From Hevea brasiliensis (lineage: Eukaryota; Streptophyta; Magnoliopsida; Malpighiales; Euphorbiaceae), in contig NC_079497.1 in the NCBI RefSeq assembly GCF_030052815.1, forward strand, positions 23,016,258 to 23,080,257: a stretch of DNA of 64,000 nucleotides, read 5' to 3'. Numbering within the stretch: the stretch's first letter is position 1; each line of letters starts with the position of its first letter. A program made the translations under genes and the position numbers. The notes below the pieces were generated by a model. That model was not told where the DNA came from, searched no databases, and worked only from the letters and a program-made list of their open reading frames with translations. Positions 21,868-34,288 of the stretch are shown in pieces.

Positions 21868-23928
21868 TTACATACCCTCTTCAAACTTTTCAAGTTCCTC
21901 TAAATCTTCCTCAACATTTATTGGACAATTTGAGGAACGTGTCCAATCTTGTGCACATATCAAAGCTTCCACAATTCTGGGAGTTAAAGAACTCCTAAAG
22001 GGATCTAGTACTCTCCCACCAGTACTAAAAGCATTCTCTGATGCAACAGTTGAAACTGGGACTGCCAATATATCTCTTGCCATTTTTCCAAGGATGGGAA
22101 ATCTCTCAGAATTGATTTTCCACCATTTTAAGAGATCAAAATCTTCCTTGTCCTCTTGAATTGCCTCATTGAGATACACTTCCAACTCTGTTTTTGAATC
22201 TAAACCTCCATTTTTTTCTAACTTTTGCTTCTTGTAGTGATGCTTCAAGTACAATTTGGGCTTTAGACTTATTATACTACCACTACCACTTGAGAGCTGT
22301 GAGCTAGTGTTATCACTTATTTGCTCACAATCAGTTTGATATTTTTTCTTATACTCATTAAATAAGTCAATCAAAGATGACTTCACCTTCTGGAACAACT
22401 GCTCACCCTTTTCTTCACCATGCATTTGGCAAAATTGAAACTCCATATATTCAAACTTATCACGAGGGTCAAGAACAGTAGCAAAATAAATCAATTTATT
22501 CATTTTATCTATATCCCCAAGATTTGTCAAATTTTTTCTTCATTCTGTCCCCCATATTTTTCACCTCAACATTAGTACTATCCACCCATTGATTTAAAAT
22601 AAAAGCCAAGTCACTTATCTCACCAAAAAACATGTTAGATGTGATATACCGAGAACCAGAAATACGCAAAGTAAGCTCATAAAAATGAGATAACATTTCA
22701 GCCATTTTCCTACATTCAGACCAATCATGAAAATCAGGCACTCCATTCTCTCCCAATTCAAGCCTAAACATAGGTTCTTGTGACTCATACCTCTCGAACG
22801 CCCTTTCATATTTTTGAGCTATATTCAACATCAAGTAAGTTGAATTCCACCTAGTTGGCACATCTAAACACAAAGAAGACTTGCCATTAATTTTTTTCAT
22901 ATTCAACACACTCCTTAAACTTTTTCAACCTAGCTGGAGAACTCCTAATATATCTCACTGCATTCCTTACTTTCAGCACTGACTCACCAACATCTTTTAA
23001 GCCATCCATGACAACCAAATTAACTATGTGTGCCATACACCTCATATGAAGGTAATCAGAATTAGAAACAGTGACACCCCAATTTGCAAGCTTTTTTTTC
23101 AAATAAGAAATGGCTATATCATTTGAACTAGCATTGTCAACTGTAATGGTGAATATCTTATCTAGCCCCCACTCTAGTAAACAAGTTTCAATAGCTCTAC
23201 CAATTGCATCACCTTTATGACGTGTAATAGGACAAAAATTAATGATTTTTTTTATGTAACTTCCAATCATTATCAATGAAATGAGCAGTGATACACATAT
23301 AATTAATTCGTTGTAATGATGTCCATGTATCCGTAGTAAGACTCACCCTTTGACAATTTCTCTTCAAATAAGACTTCAATTTTGACCTCTCCTCAACATA
23401 CACTAAATAACAATCTTGTGAAATAGTCCAACGAGAGGGAATCTTAAACTTGGGACATATAGCTCTCATAAATTTTCGAAATCCCTCACCTTCTACAAAT
23501 TTAAATGTCAACTCATCAATGATAATCATGGAAACAAGAGCCTCCCTAATTGCATTTTCATCATATTTCCAAGTAGTAAGTGTGCCTACTTCACCCTCTA
23601 CATTGTTTGAATTTGTTTGCAAATCCAATAGTGCTTGCCTAGTCTCAATGGCATGTGGATGCTTTTTGCAAGTATTCATATGATTCCTAAGTGCAGTGGT
23701 TCCATTTCTCTTAGGATCACAACAAAATTCTTTATTACAATAATTACACTTGCCTTTGGTGTCACCATTATCAGTTTTAAACTTGGTGAAGTGATCCCAA
23801 ACTGTAGACCTTGGCATGACTGGCTTTCTTTTCACTTTTGATTTTGAACTTGTTGCAGTTTCTTGTTCACTTTGAGTGGAATCAGTTGTATTTGTTGGAT
23901 CATTTTACCCGCTGGAACTAGAATCCAT
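21868..23928 (-). pseudogene. hAT transposase, four lesions
   Basis: The likely ATG is at 23928, but codon 8 is TAA. From 23835 downward the BED zinc finger is clear (WDHFTKF, CNYCNKEF, LRNHMNTC). The catalytic core follows with LTTDTWTS and ITVDNASSND, and the C-terminal hATC dimerisation domain with VPVSTVASENAFSTGGRVLD (about 22060-22010). The protein would cut and paste the element through a DDE-type RNase H fold. Breaks: an extra A in an A run at 23246-23253, an extra A in an A run near 22892-22898, and a small deletion near 22515. The stop at 21868 sits in a GGTATGTAA context that could be a splice donor to a further 3' exon. Confidence 0.93.
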
Positions 23929-26029
23929 GTTCAGTTGCTACAAGAGTACACAAATAATTAACATTAGAACTCTAATCAATATTATTGTGGAGCACAAGCT
24001 ACCATAGAAAGAGCAATTTCAATTCACATTAATAATATAAATTATTAGTATATTGAAACCTCAATGTGATTTTTAAGTTTTCTAAACTCTAATTAGAAGA
24101 TAATCTTGTATTCAAGCTAAAAAATTAAATGTTGGATAATGAATACAGAATACTAAAATGATCTCTTTGATGAATATAATAAAAATATGTAGATTAAATT
24201 TAATCTAATTATATAACAAAATCAATTAGATGAAGATAATTTACATAGAGGTTACTCAAGGCCAGTGTCCCAAAATTTAACATAGTCATATCAATTTGCC
24301 TGTCCCACATTCCTTTAAATATTCTACTTTCTACTCCATTCCATCCACAAATATGCACACCATAAAATTCAAGCACATATCTCCTGAATAACTAGAGAAA
24401 AAAAAAAAGAATTGATGTTGCCACCAGAAACTACATATTTTGCAATCACTGCGATACAAAGAGAACAACCATGCTATGAATGACACATCACAAAATATCG
24501 ATGAATCATTGCCAAGTGCCAACCCTGTAAAGCTACAAATACAAATTCTAAAAATGATTTCTAGTGCCCATACAGAACTCAAGCAGATAAAAAGTAGCTA
24601 GAATATCATAACATTCCTCATCCATAAGGGGTGCCAACAACCATCATGATCTCATTTCAGATACTAGGTAAATAATAGCTAATTTCACTGGTCTAAAGCA
24701 AGGAAAGGAGGCCAAGACATGACCAAATTGAAGGTCTGCAAATTTGAAAATTAGTTCACATACAAATGAACAAGAAGGCAATATTTGGGATTAAATAAAC
24801 AAAAAGTGCACCACTCTATATTCATAAGATTTCAAATCTGACATGGAAACATACGATAATGATCAAGACACAAGTTCTCAAGATAATTTCATCACCACAC
24901 AAGTTTCTCACATAACATGATAGGCTTCCATAGAAAAGTAAAGCCATCACAGGGAACTTGGGAGAATACAATCTAACAAACATCCAATAAAGAATATATT
25001 CATACTCTTAAATAGAAAAAAGAAAGTTATTTGCGACTTGCTATATTAGATATACTAGATCACAAGCTGAGCAAAACAAGGAAAGAGCAATAGTGGTAAA
25101 CGAAATCATAAGCGAAAAACCAACCTTGGCACCCGCAGTAAACCACTAGTTACCAAGATCGCCTCAACCTCACAAGCATTAAGAGAGCTATAACAATTGA
25201 TAATAGTCAACAAACTTAACCATGCAATTTCTGAGATTGACCAATCACCAATTCTAGCACATAGCCCACACATTAAGATCATAATAAAATAAGAGAACCT
25301 AACAGACACTTCTTTCAAAATCATAACCACAAAGACACCGGATGAACACATGGACCACACAAAATCAGAAATCACATTTTTAGCATGATATCACATTATC
25401 ACAAACTCATGGTCAACATTAGTCAAGCCAAACCATGAGGTACAACTATCCTTCTACTACATATCATTGTAAATGAAAAACACACTAAAATCAAGCAAAG
25501 AACAGACTCAAAAGCTTCCTTATGTATTAGAAACAAGATAATAATGGAACTCGATATCAATCCCACAAGCAAGAGGCTAACTTCATAAATTGAGGAAAAG
25601 AAAGTAATATACATCACATTTCTCAACACCCGATGGCAAATAATCATCATATCCATGCTCAAGAAAAAAGATCGAAACCATGAACTCCAAATTACAAGCA
25701 TCCTGCCTAGATTTACCAATAAAACACAAGCTTCACATTCCCATTCAAGCACTAGAACTAACTCATCCAACGCTGTGGATAATAAAGAACTAAATACACA
25801 ACATCCATCCCACAATCAAGGTATTCACATTTTCGAACGCAGCTTTAAAGAACATACAACCCACAATCACCAAGTTGATTAATCCAGTAACCAACCATAT
25901 AAGACAAACTATCTAACTCTCAATCCATCTCACATCAAGTTGACCGAGAGACTGAATATAGATTGAATGAAGATTGAATGAAGATTAAACGAAAAACCAC
26001 CAAATTAAATAGATAACGAATGCTCACCT
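23929..26029 (-). other. hAT 5' region, probably one long 5'-UTR intron
   Basis: No conserved coding sequence is seen over 2.1 kb. On the minus strand a donor-like CGAG|GTGAGC lies near 26030 and an acceptor-like TACTCTTGTAG near 23945, 15-20 bases before the ATG. A leader intron is therefore inferred. Short frames in this region (for example 25106-25375 and 25423-25815, minus) show no family signature. Confidence 0.45.
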
Positions 26030-26435
26030 CGAATGAAGATTGAAGAAGATGCACACCACACACAAGCAAGGAAGAAGAGAGACGAAGAGGAAGCTTGGGA
26101 TTTTAGTTTTAGGAGGTTGAGCAGCGGCAGACTGCAGTAGGCAAATGGAAAGAAAGGTTAGGGTTAGGGATTTTAGTTTTAGTTTTAGGTTACAGAAGCA
26201 ATTATGGGCTGGGCTGGGCTGTGTGTGAAAGGGCTAGCCTGGGCTGTGTGAAAGGGCTGTGTTGATTTCGGTTTTATTGGGTTCTTCGGTTATAACCGAT
26301 AACCGAACCGAAATAACCGATAACCGAAAAATTTTAAAAGTATTAACTGAATGACCGGTTAAACGGAACCGAACCACTAATTTCGGTTCGGTTCGGTTCG
26401 GTTAATCGGTTTAACCCGTAAACTGCTCACCCCTA

Positions 26436-26443
26436 ATCCCAGC
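26436..26443. repeat. hAT target site duplication, right copy
   Basis: ATCCCAGC, identical to 20930-20937. Confidence 0.95.
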
Positions 26444-27100
26444 TGCCCTCAAACTCAATCACACAAGCCCGTAGCATGTCCTCCAAGATCTGAATTATCC
26501 TCTCAGACTGGCCATCTGTCTGTGGGTGGAATGCCGTGCTGAAGTTCAATCTAGTTCCTAGGGCTTTCTGAAAACTACCCTAGAATCTAGAAGTGAACCT
26601 AGGATCTTTGTCTGACACAATCGATACTGGCACTCCATGTAGCCTTACAATCTCATCTATATACAATTTGGCCAATTTCTCTAAGCTATAGTCAATCCGG
26701 ACTGGCAGAAAATGAGCAGACTTGGTTAATCTGTCCACTATGACCCCATACTGCACCATAGCTCTTCTATGTCCTCGGAAGTCTCATCACAAAATCCATA
26801 GTTATCCGTTCCCATTTCCACTCAGGTACTGGTAATGGATGTAATAAACCAACTGGTACTTGATGTTCTGCCTTCACTTGCTGATAAGTTAGGCATTTGG
26901 AGACAAAATTAGCTACATCCCTTTTCATATCCATCCACCAGTAATGCTCTTTCAATCCTCTATACATTTTAGTGCCACCAGGGTGCATAGCAAAAGGAGA
27001 CTCATGTGCTTTCCTCATAATGATCTGTCTCAAATCAACGTCATTAGAAATGCACATTCTGCCCTGGTGTAGTAGGAGACCATCATCTCTCACTGAGAAT
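26444..27100 (-). pseudogene. Integrase N-terminal and core part of the chromovirus
   Basis: From 27093 downward: zinc-binding region with HESPFAMHPGGTKMY and KCLTYQQVK (the normal C-x2-C has become C-x2-Y), then the first catalytic Asp in TMDFV (about 26780). The core continues with stops to the hAT insertion at 26443 and resumes beyond 20937. Integrase would insert the cDNA. Confidence 0.82.
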
Positions 27101-27870
27101 TTAGTTTTCTTGCCCTGTCGGACTTCTTCCAGTAGCTTCTAATATTTCTCATCATTCTGAGTAGCCATTCTAATCTGATCAATCAACACTGGCTGTACAT
27201 GCCATGCAACTACTATCTGTCCCTCATCATTAACCTCTAAGCTGGCATGCAATGCTCTCAACTCATGTACCATAGATAAAGGAGAAACTCTTAGAATTGC
27301 CATAGTCTTGCAACTTAAGGCATCAGCTACCGCATTAGCTTTCCATGGCTGATAGTCTATCAGAAAATCATAGTCTTTAATCAGTTCTAACCATCTTCTC
27401 TGTCTCTAGTTCAACTCCTTTTGAGTACCCAAATACTTCAAACTTTTATGATATGTGTAGATGTAGCACTTTTCACCATATAAGTAGTGTCTCCAGATCT
27501 TAAGAGCAAATACAATAGCTGCAAGCTCCAAGTCATGTGTCGGATAATTTCTCTCATGCGGTCTCAGCTGGCGTGATGCATATGTAATAACATTTCGATC
27601 TTGCATCAGTACACAACCTAACCCATTGTGAGAAGCATCATTATAAACTGTGTATTCTTTACCCGGGGTAGGTAAAGTTAGGACTGAAGCTTCTGTCAAA
27701 TATCTCTTCAGTTTATCAAAACTCTGCTGGCATTTATCCGTCCACTGAAATTTCACATCTTTCCAAAGTAGCTTGGTCAGGGGAGAAGCCAACATAGAGA
27801 ATCCTTTCACAAACCAGCTAAACCTAGAAAACTGTAAATTTTTGTGACATTCCTGGGTGGCTTCCAATTA
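27101..27870 (-). pseudogene. RNase H of the chromovirus
   Basis: The segment 27867-27406 has the reverse transcriptase connection ([27 protein letters not shown]) and RNase H with [34 protein letters not shown] and YHKSLKYL. The usual Asp of the FTDHKSLKY motif is Tyr here, so catalysis is probably lost. A stop at 27406 and further stops to 27100 follow. Confidence 0.85.
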
Positions 27871-28823
27871 AGGATAGCTTCTATTTTGCTGAGATCTACC
27901 TTAATGCCTTCTGCCAATGCTATGTGCCCTAGGAAGGATATTTTCTTTAGTCAAAATTCACACTTTGACAATTTGGCGTATAGCTGTTTCTCCCTCAAAG
28001 TCTGTAGTACAATCTACAGATGTTTATCATGCTCCTCTGCACTCCTCGAATATACCAAGATGTGATCAATGAATACCACCACAAACTGGTCGAGGTATGG
28101 TCTGAAGATAGTCTTCATCAAAACCATAAATGCAGCTGGAGTATTGGTTAACCCGAATGACATGACTAGGAACTCATAATGGCCATATCGAGTTCTAAAG
28201 GCAGTTTTAGGGGTACTCTGCTCTTGCACCATCAACTGATAATAACCCGATCTCAAGTCAATTTTGGAGAACATAGCTGCACCCTTTAACTGATCAAACA
28301 AGTCATCAACGTGGGGCAACGGATATCTATTCTTTATTGTCACCTTATTCAACTGCCGATAATCAATACATAAATGGAGAGTGCCATCTTTCTTCTTAAC
28401 AAACAGTACTGGTGCTCCCCAAGGTGACACACTAGGGGGAATGAAGCCCTTGTCAAGTAGTTATTGCAACTGCACCTTCAACTCTTTCAATTTTACTGGT
28501 GCCATTCTGTATGGTGTTATGGAGATTGGGTCCACACCAGGCATTACATCAATCTCAAACTTCACCTCTCTTTCCAAAGGTAATCCTGGCAACTCATCAG
28601 GGAACACATCTGGAAAGTCACATACTGTGGGGATGTCTCTCAATGCTGGACTCCCCACTTGGGTGTCTATCACATGTGCCAAGTATGCTTCACACCCTTT
28701 TATGATCATTTTTCTGGCTAGTGCAGCCAAAATGATGTTTGATGGCAATAACTGCCTCTCCCCGTGTATTACCACATCACCATACTGAGGGAGACCAAAA
28801 GTGGTATCTTGATCTCTGATCAA
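27871..28823 (-). pseudogene. Reverse transcriptase of the chromovirus, active site mutated
   Basis: The segment 28823-28461 holds the pre-RT region (FPDVFPDELPGLPLEREVKFEID). After a stop, 28430-28014 gives the palm with [33 protein letters not shown] and [17 protein letters not shown]. The catalytic box reads [11 protein letters not shown], where FIDD is expected: the second catalytic Asp is His. The thumb continues with stops to 27871. Confidence 0.88.
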
Positions 28824-28892
28824 TCATGGCATGATGCCTGGCTAACCAATCCATGCCCAAGATGATATCATAATCTCTGAAGGGCATTTCAA

Positions 28893-29156
28893 TCAAATCG
28901 GATAGAAAACATGTCCTTGGATCACCAAATGACAATCTCTATACACTCTATTGACTCTGACCTCTTGTCCCAACGGAGTTGTTACTAGCACCTCAAAATC
29001 CATTTTAACACACGAAACAGCAAGGGAACTAACGATGCTAGCACTAACATATGAGTGGATAGAACCTGGATCAAATAATACAACTAGATCTTGATCAGAG
29101 ATAAAGAATGTACCGGCCACAATGTCATAAGTTTCAGCTTCTTCCCGCTGTCTCAT
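28893..29156 (-). pseudogene. Aspartic protease of the chromovirus
   Basis: The active-site motif VLFDPGSIHSYVSASI is visible, as in plant gypsy proteases of this type, followed by DFEVLVTTPLGQ. It is separated from gag and RT by stops and frame changes, so the polyprotein is broken. Confidence 0.8.
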
Positions 29157-29192
29157 AGTGTAGACTCTAGCTGGAGCACTACCTTGTTCTGA

Positions 29193-30314
29193 CTAGTTTA
29201 CTGTACCTTGACTGCCTGAAGTGCTATCCTGACCTCTGCCTCTATCTCTGCTAACTGGTTGTAAACCTCTGGTAGCAGAACTCTGAATAGACCCTTCTGT
29301 AGTAGTAGGACGCGGCCCAAATCTACGGGTACTGGTACAGTCTTTAGCGAGATGCCCCATACCCCCGTAGTTAAAATAAGCTCCCAAAGCCCAATAACAT
29401 ATCCCACCATGGGTCTTACCACATGTCTCACAAGGGCAGGGAGGGTGAGAACTCCTAGTCGTCTGCTGACCAGACCAAGGGGGTCTTTGCCCAGAGAATC
29501 TACCCCTACCAGACCTTCCACCTCTGCTTGATCTCCTAAATTTCTTTCTTTTTCCAGTATTGCCGCTAGAACTTTGATCCGCTGACTTTTCACTTTTCTC
29601 TTTTTCTGATTTCTCTGTCTTCACTATTTTCTCTTTCATTGGTGCCCCTTCTGACTCAATTCTTTCTAACTCAAGTGCTTGAGAGATGAGCTCAGAGAAG
29701 TTATTATGTCTGAATCCAACCACTTGCATCCTCATACTGGACTTCAAACTGGTCTCAAACCTCTTACATCTTTCTCTGCTGTTAGAAAGTAAACTCCCTG
29801 CATAGTGGCTCAGGCGAGAGAACTCCCATTCATATTCTGCCATTGATCTGCTTCCTTGTTTCAGGCTTAAGAACTCCTGTAGCTTCTGGTCCACATAAGC
29901 ATCTGGGACATATTTTTGTCTGAACTCTCTGAGGAAGTCATCCCAGGTCAGCACTGGAGGTTCCATCAAACTATGGGGGATGATTTTCCACCAATCATAT
30001 GCATCCCCTTGCAACAGTGACACAAAATACTCAAATTTTAATTCATCCGTGCAGTACAGTTTCTTGCAACAGTCTATTCTCTCCAATCACTACTCTACCT
30101 CTAAAGGGTCTACTGTACCCTTAAACTCTGTAGTCCCATACTTAAGTAGCTTGTCATACTGCCTGGCTGGAGGCAGAGGTTGCACCATAGGTGTCTGAAG
30201 TGGAGCTTGAGTAGGCATACTTCCAGCCATTTGTTGAAACATCATAATCATCTGCTGGGCAAATTGTGTAGGAAACTGCGACATTGGAGGAGCCGGAGTG
30301 GCTAACCCACTCAC
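29193..30314 (-). pseudogene. gag of the chromovirus
   Basis: 30314-30090 gives a Met/Gln-rich N terminus. After a stop at about 30087, 30086-29193 holds the retrotransposon_gag core (YFVSLLQGDAYDWWK, LRQKYVPDAY, FLSLKQGSRSMAEYEWEFSRLSHYA). A Lys/Ser- and Arg/Gly-rich nucleic-acid-binding stretch follows, then a zinc-knuckle-like region near 29420-29340 whose first Cys appears lost (AYFNYGGMGHLAKDC). It would package element RNA. Confidence 0.87.
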
Positions 30315-30558
30315 ATTCTGAAGAGGTGGAGCTTCCCCTTGTGCCTCAACCTCTACTGATTATTCTACATAACGAACCCCTTCTTCCATAGTCTATCAGA
30401 GGGTATTCTATCTCTTGAACAAATAATACAAAGAGATTTTCCTCCGTTAGTTCATATTTATAATGTAATGCACTGTATGTATCAAATAAGGACATTGAGC
30501 AGTTGTACTTATCAAAGAAAATATACAAATTCACAAGTCAAAGTATACATTAAAAATT
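30315..30558 (-). other. 5' leader of the chromovirus
   Basis: Short noncoding leader between gag and the primer-binding site, with no further signal seen. Confidence 0.5.
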
Positions 30559-30571
30559 TGCCCTAATACCA
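30559..30571 (-). other. Degenerate tRNA-Met primer-binding site
   Basis: Minus strand TGGTATTAGGGCA differs at two positions from the initiator tRNA-Met type TGGTATCAGAGCA and lies next to the LTR. Confidence 0.6.
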
Positions 30572-30579
30572 CTAAAACA

Positions 30580-33140
30580 TGTCACTCCTTACCTCTTTGT
30601 AAGGCATAACATGATCCCGTATTATACTTAACGAATTACTAAACTTTGCCTACCGATAACCCATTAAACACACTACAAAGGATTTTTAAACAATTTTATC
30701 TTTCTTTTTAAGGTGTTGAGCATTTTTAATAGGTATTAAAACTTTTAATTGGAGTTTAAATGTTAGGTAAAAATTTTGACTATTTTTATTTTTCTGCAAA
30801 TTTTGTAGAAATTTTGGTAGAGTGCCGTTTGTAATTGAGAAAAACAAAAAATTTTAACCTATAAAAAGCTCTTCCAAAATGAATTTCAATCACAATCCCC
30901 AACCTCCAATATATCAACACAACTCAAATTTTCTCAATTCACAATATTTCAAAACAATTAAATCAACTCATCACATTTGCATTTAAAATATTTACCTTAC
31001 ATCCACAAATTTAATTTACAACATAAAATCCAAAAATAATACTATTACAATTTACTGTACAATTGCTCAAGACTAATTACAAAACATACATACAGTCATA
31101 TACATTAAAATAAATATGTACAAAAGGGTAAAATTCAATACCCAACAAAATCCAAAATATAGAACTGAGGTCCTTAGCAGCTTACTCGGCTGCTACCAAT
31201 CTCTCTACCTGCGACAGCAATGAAAAGCTATCGCTGAGTACAATTACTCAGTGGTGCGCAACATAACAAAAATACTAATTTATGCATATATTAAATCACA
31301 ATTATTCTAAATACAATACTGAAATTATTAAACAGATACAAAACACAATTTGCAATTTTAGTCAAAGAATTTTTTTTCACTTCAGAAGTCACAAAATAAT
31401 TTTTATAAAAACACACAGTTATATCATGCTATCAATATATTTTTTTATCTTAATAGCTAAAGACTTATGAGGAATACCAAGGCTAGCTAGCTCAAACTAT
31501 GGGTACCCATTCAAATTTCTTCCTCTACTAGCACACACCTCAACACTTCAGCCAGAGAAGGAATTTAAAACTATTTCCTCCCACTAGTCATGCTAGTGAG
31601 GCATTCAGATATATGGTCATGACATTGTGGTTTCAAAACTATCTTAACAATTTTCTAAACATTTATTTGTAATTCATCACATACCACTAAATTTTCCAAC
31701 AATTTAGGTCAAAAGCATATTGTTCCATTAAATCACAATTTCCAATACAAACAAGTCACAATTTATTCATTCAAAACAATTTGCCAAAGAAAATTTATAG
31801 AAAAAGTCTATATTGTGCACAAACCTCGTGTGAGTCGCCTCTAGACCTTGACTCGATATTTCCTTTCCTTTCTCCGTATTTTTCTCAACTGAAATATACA
31901 GTTTGTAGTGTTTTAGTATCACAACTTATAATAAATCCAATAAATAAATTCATGTCTATTTAATTCTAATATTAATATGCTTAAAATCATATTCTTAAAA
32001 ATTTGCATTTCGGGGTTACTATTCATGGCACTATTCAAGTCAAAATGTTGACTTTCTCATGCTTAATAGGCATGTGAATTCCAATTACACCCACATACTA
32101 CATTTTGGGTGCCTAATTTATTGGTTTTGGTTACCCCTTCAATTTTTAGGTCTCCTAAGAGAATTCTCAATTTTTCAGTTTTGGTCCCCCATTTTGCACT
32201 GTTCTATTGGTCTGGTTACTGTAGAAATTTGGCTAAGTGTTATGCATCAAAGTTGTTCCTCAACTTTGATTTCTAATTCTCCAAATTCTTCAATTTCTCC
32301 TTCTTTTTTCTTCTTCAATCTTCTTTTTTAGTTGAGATAACAAGGTTTTATGGAAAATTTTGGAGAAATTTAGGGTTAATTGATGGGATCAAAAGCTTGA
32401 ATCTAGCTTTAATGGAAGGTTATCAATAGAGGTGGGGTGAAGGAGGGTCTCGGCCAAGTTGATGGGAAGAGAAGAAAGTAATTTTCCTTTTTAATTTTTT
32501 TTTGTATTTATGTGTATTTGACTTGGTCAAAAAAATTGGGTAATTAAAATTTAATTTTGACATCATTCATGATGTCACCAAAGTGAGGTAATAATTCAAT
32601 TTTCTTTACTTTTTCTTTTTCTTTAATTTTTCATTCTTCTTTAATTTAATTATCTATTCCGAAATTTTCATTTCTCTGATTTTATTGGACAGTTAGGTCA
32701 GGAGTCACCTCTAGGGGTGAATTGACCAAATTGCCCCTCGCCGATTTGAATCAGTTTATAAATAATTTGATATTTCTTTCGGAATCCTGACCAAATTATT
32801 TAACCTACTTATCAACTATTTTCTATGATTTTCTCTTTTCCACTAGATTCGCAATAGTCCTTAAGACCACGGCGTCACATTTTCCGGTTCAAAAGTAGGG
32901 TTAGGACTGACCTCGTAGTCATTTTCCAGGAAGGTCACCCATCGTTGTGACTCCCGGCTCATTTAACATTTTATGTTCTGTTTTTCTTATTTATAATTAA
33001 CTATCTGGCAATTACTAATTATTTGCATTCATGGCTTATCTAGGTATCTTAAACATGGTTATAATCTTCTTAATTATCTGGACAGACACCGATCACTGGA
33101 ATAGTGAAATATATCAGGCTATGCAAATAGGGGTGTTACA
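30580..33140 (-). repeat. 5' LTR of the chromovirus, with a ~903-bp deletion
   Basis: On the plus strand it runs from TGTCACTCC (30580) to GGTGTTACA (33140). Relative to the 3' LTR it lacks the equivalent of 18368-19270; the junction at about 32260 falls on the trinucleotide CCT present at both deletion ends. The inner boundary near 30580 is less certain because no second copy of that end is in the window. Confidence 0.78.
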
Positions 33141-33865
33141 CTAATACATTATAAAACTTGTCACGCGTCACATTTTGTAATCCACATGGCTTAATAATTT
33201 GATAAATAATATACACTTGGCATAAATGTTAATTATTTTAAAATTCAATTTATCCTCTTTAATTTAAAATTTTAAATCCTTATTTTTCTTTTTCTTTTTA
33301 TCTATTTTACTTTTTTTCAAGTTATAACATTTTTATTTTTGCTTTTTTTTTTTCTGTTTTTTAAAGCCTTTGATTGGTATACATAAATTAATTTAAAATA
33401 TAATATAAATCATTTATTAAAATTTAAAATTCAAAATTAAACAGTATTTATATCAGTTATTGTTAAAAATTTTATTTATTAATACTATAAAATAAATTTA
33501 TTTCCCGTTTCTATTGAATATCAAGTATATGATTTATTAAAATATTTCACTTTTTCATTTGCTTATATCAGTAATTTAATTATTTTATATTTTTTAAAAT
33601 TTGTATAATTATTTTTTTAATTATTTATTATGTTTTATTTTTTAAATCCAATATGTTTATATTTATAATAATAAACTATTTTTTAATTTTTTTTGTGACG
33701 TTCATAATTATAGACTATACTTCAAAAAATAAGCATTCCTATAAAAGATATAGAGTTTGAAAATCAATTTATTAGAGTAAAGAGATATACCATTAACTGT
33801 ATAACTTTTCAATAATTCAAAATTAAAAAAATAAATGTTATTTTAAAAAAATGCAAAATATTGTA
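33141..33865. repeat. AT-rich dispersed repeat, copy A
   Basis: This ~725-bp block recurs at 35738-36462 in the same orientation with scattered differences, beginning ACTAATACA-TTAAAAC and ending in an AATAAATGTTATTT motif. The chromovirus LTR abuts its first bases. No coding sequence. Confidence 0.75.
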
Positions 33866-33892
33866 TAGACTTATTAATGTACCTAAAAATTT

Positions 33893-34288
33893 GTCATGTG
33901 TCATATTTTATAATATACATGGCTTAATAATTTATTAAATAATATTCACTTGATATAAATATTGATTACTTTAAATTCATTTTATCCTCTGTAATTTTAA
34001 AATTTAAATCTTTATTTTCCTTTTTCTTCATATCCATTTTAATTACTTTTTTGAAATTTGTAATATTTTTATTTTTTTTCCTTCTTTTTTGTCATGTGTC
34101 ATATTTTATAATATACATGGCTTAATAATTTATTAAATAATATTCACTTGATATAAATATTGATTACTTTAAATTCATTTTATCCTCTCTAATTTTAAAA
34201 TTTAAATCTTTATTTTCCTTTTTCTTCTTATCCATTTTAATTACTTTTTTCAAATTTGTAATATTTTTATTTTTTTCCTTCTTTTTTT
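33893..34288. repeat. 198-bp tandem duplication
   Basis: The units 33893-34090 and 34091-34288 both start GTCATGTGTCATATTTTATA and are almost identical. The same opening words occur in the larger repeats at about 33158 and 35762, so the region contains four related starts. Confidence 0.85.

Larger units (their letters stand above)
20938..26435 (-). mobile_element. hAT DNA transposon (Ac/RICESLEEPER-like), 5498 bp
   Basis: Perfect 12-bp terminal inverted repeats, TAGGGGTGAGCA at 20938 and TGCTCACCCCTA ending at 26435, are flanked by a perfect 8-bp duplication ATCCCAGC. Both subterminal regions (20955-21100 and 26270-26410) are dense in CGGTT/AACCG words, in both orientations, as expected for hAT transposase binding sites. 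It encodes a broken transposase on the minus strand. It lies within the chromovirus integrase, whose homology continues on both sides. Confidence 0.96.
18053..33140 (-). mobile_element. Tekay-like Ty3/gypsy chromovirus carrying a nested hAT; 3' LTR interrupted by the copia
   Basis: Minus-strand order: 5' LTR (33140-30580), primer site, gag, protease, reverse transcriptase, RNase H, integrase, polypurine tract, 3' LTR (20157 down to 18053). The pol order and the C-terminal integrase text (NVFHMSMLRRY, EEATWE-like tail) fit Tekay/Del chromoviruses. Both LTRs end in the same GGGGTGTTACA. The 5-bp site duplication would be CTAAT (33141-33145); its partner is outside the window. Many stops are present. 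Confidence 0.85.

Noticed and set aside
24331..25882. Open frames inside the hAT 5' region
   Set aside because: No domain or conserved motif; position fits an intron.
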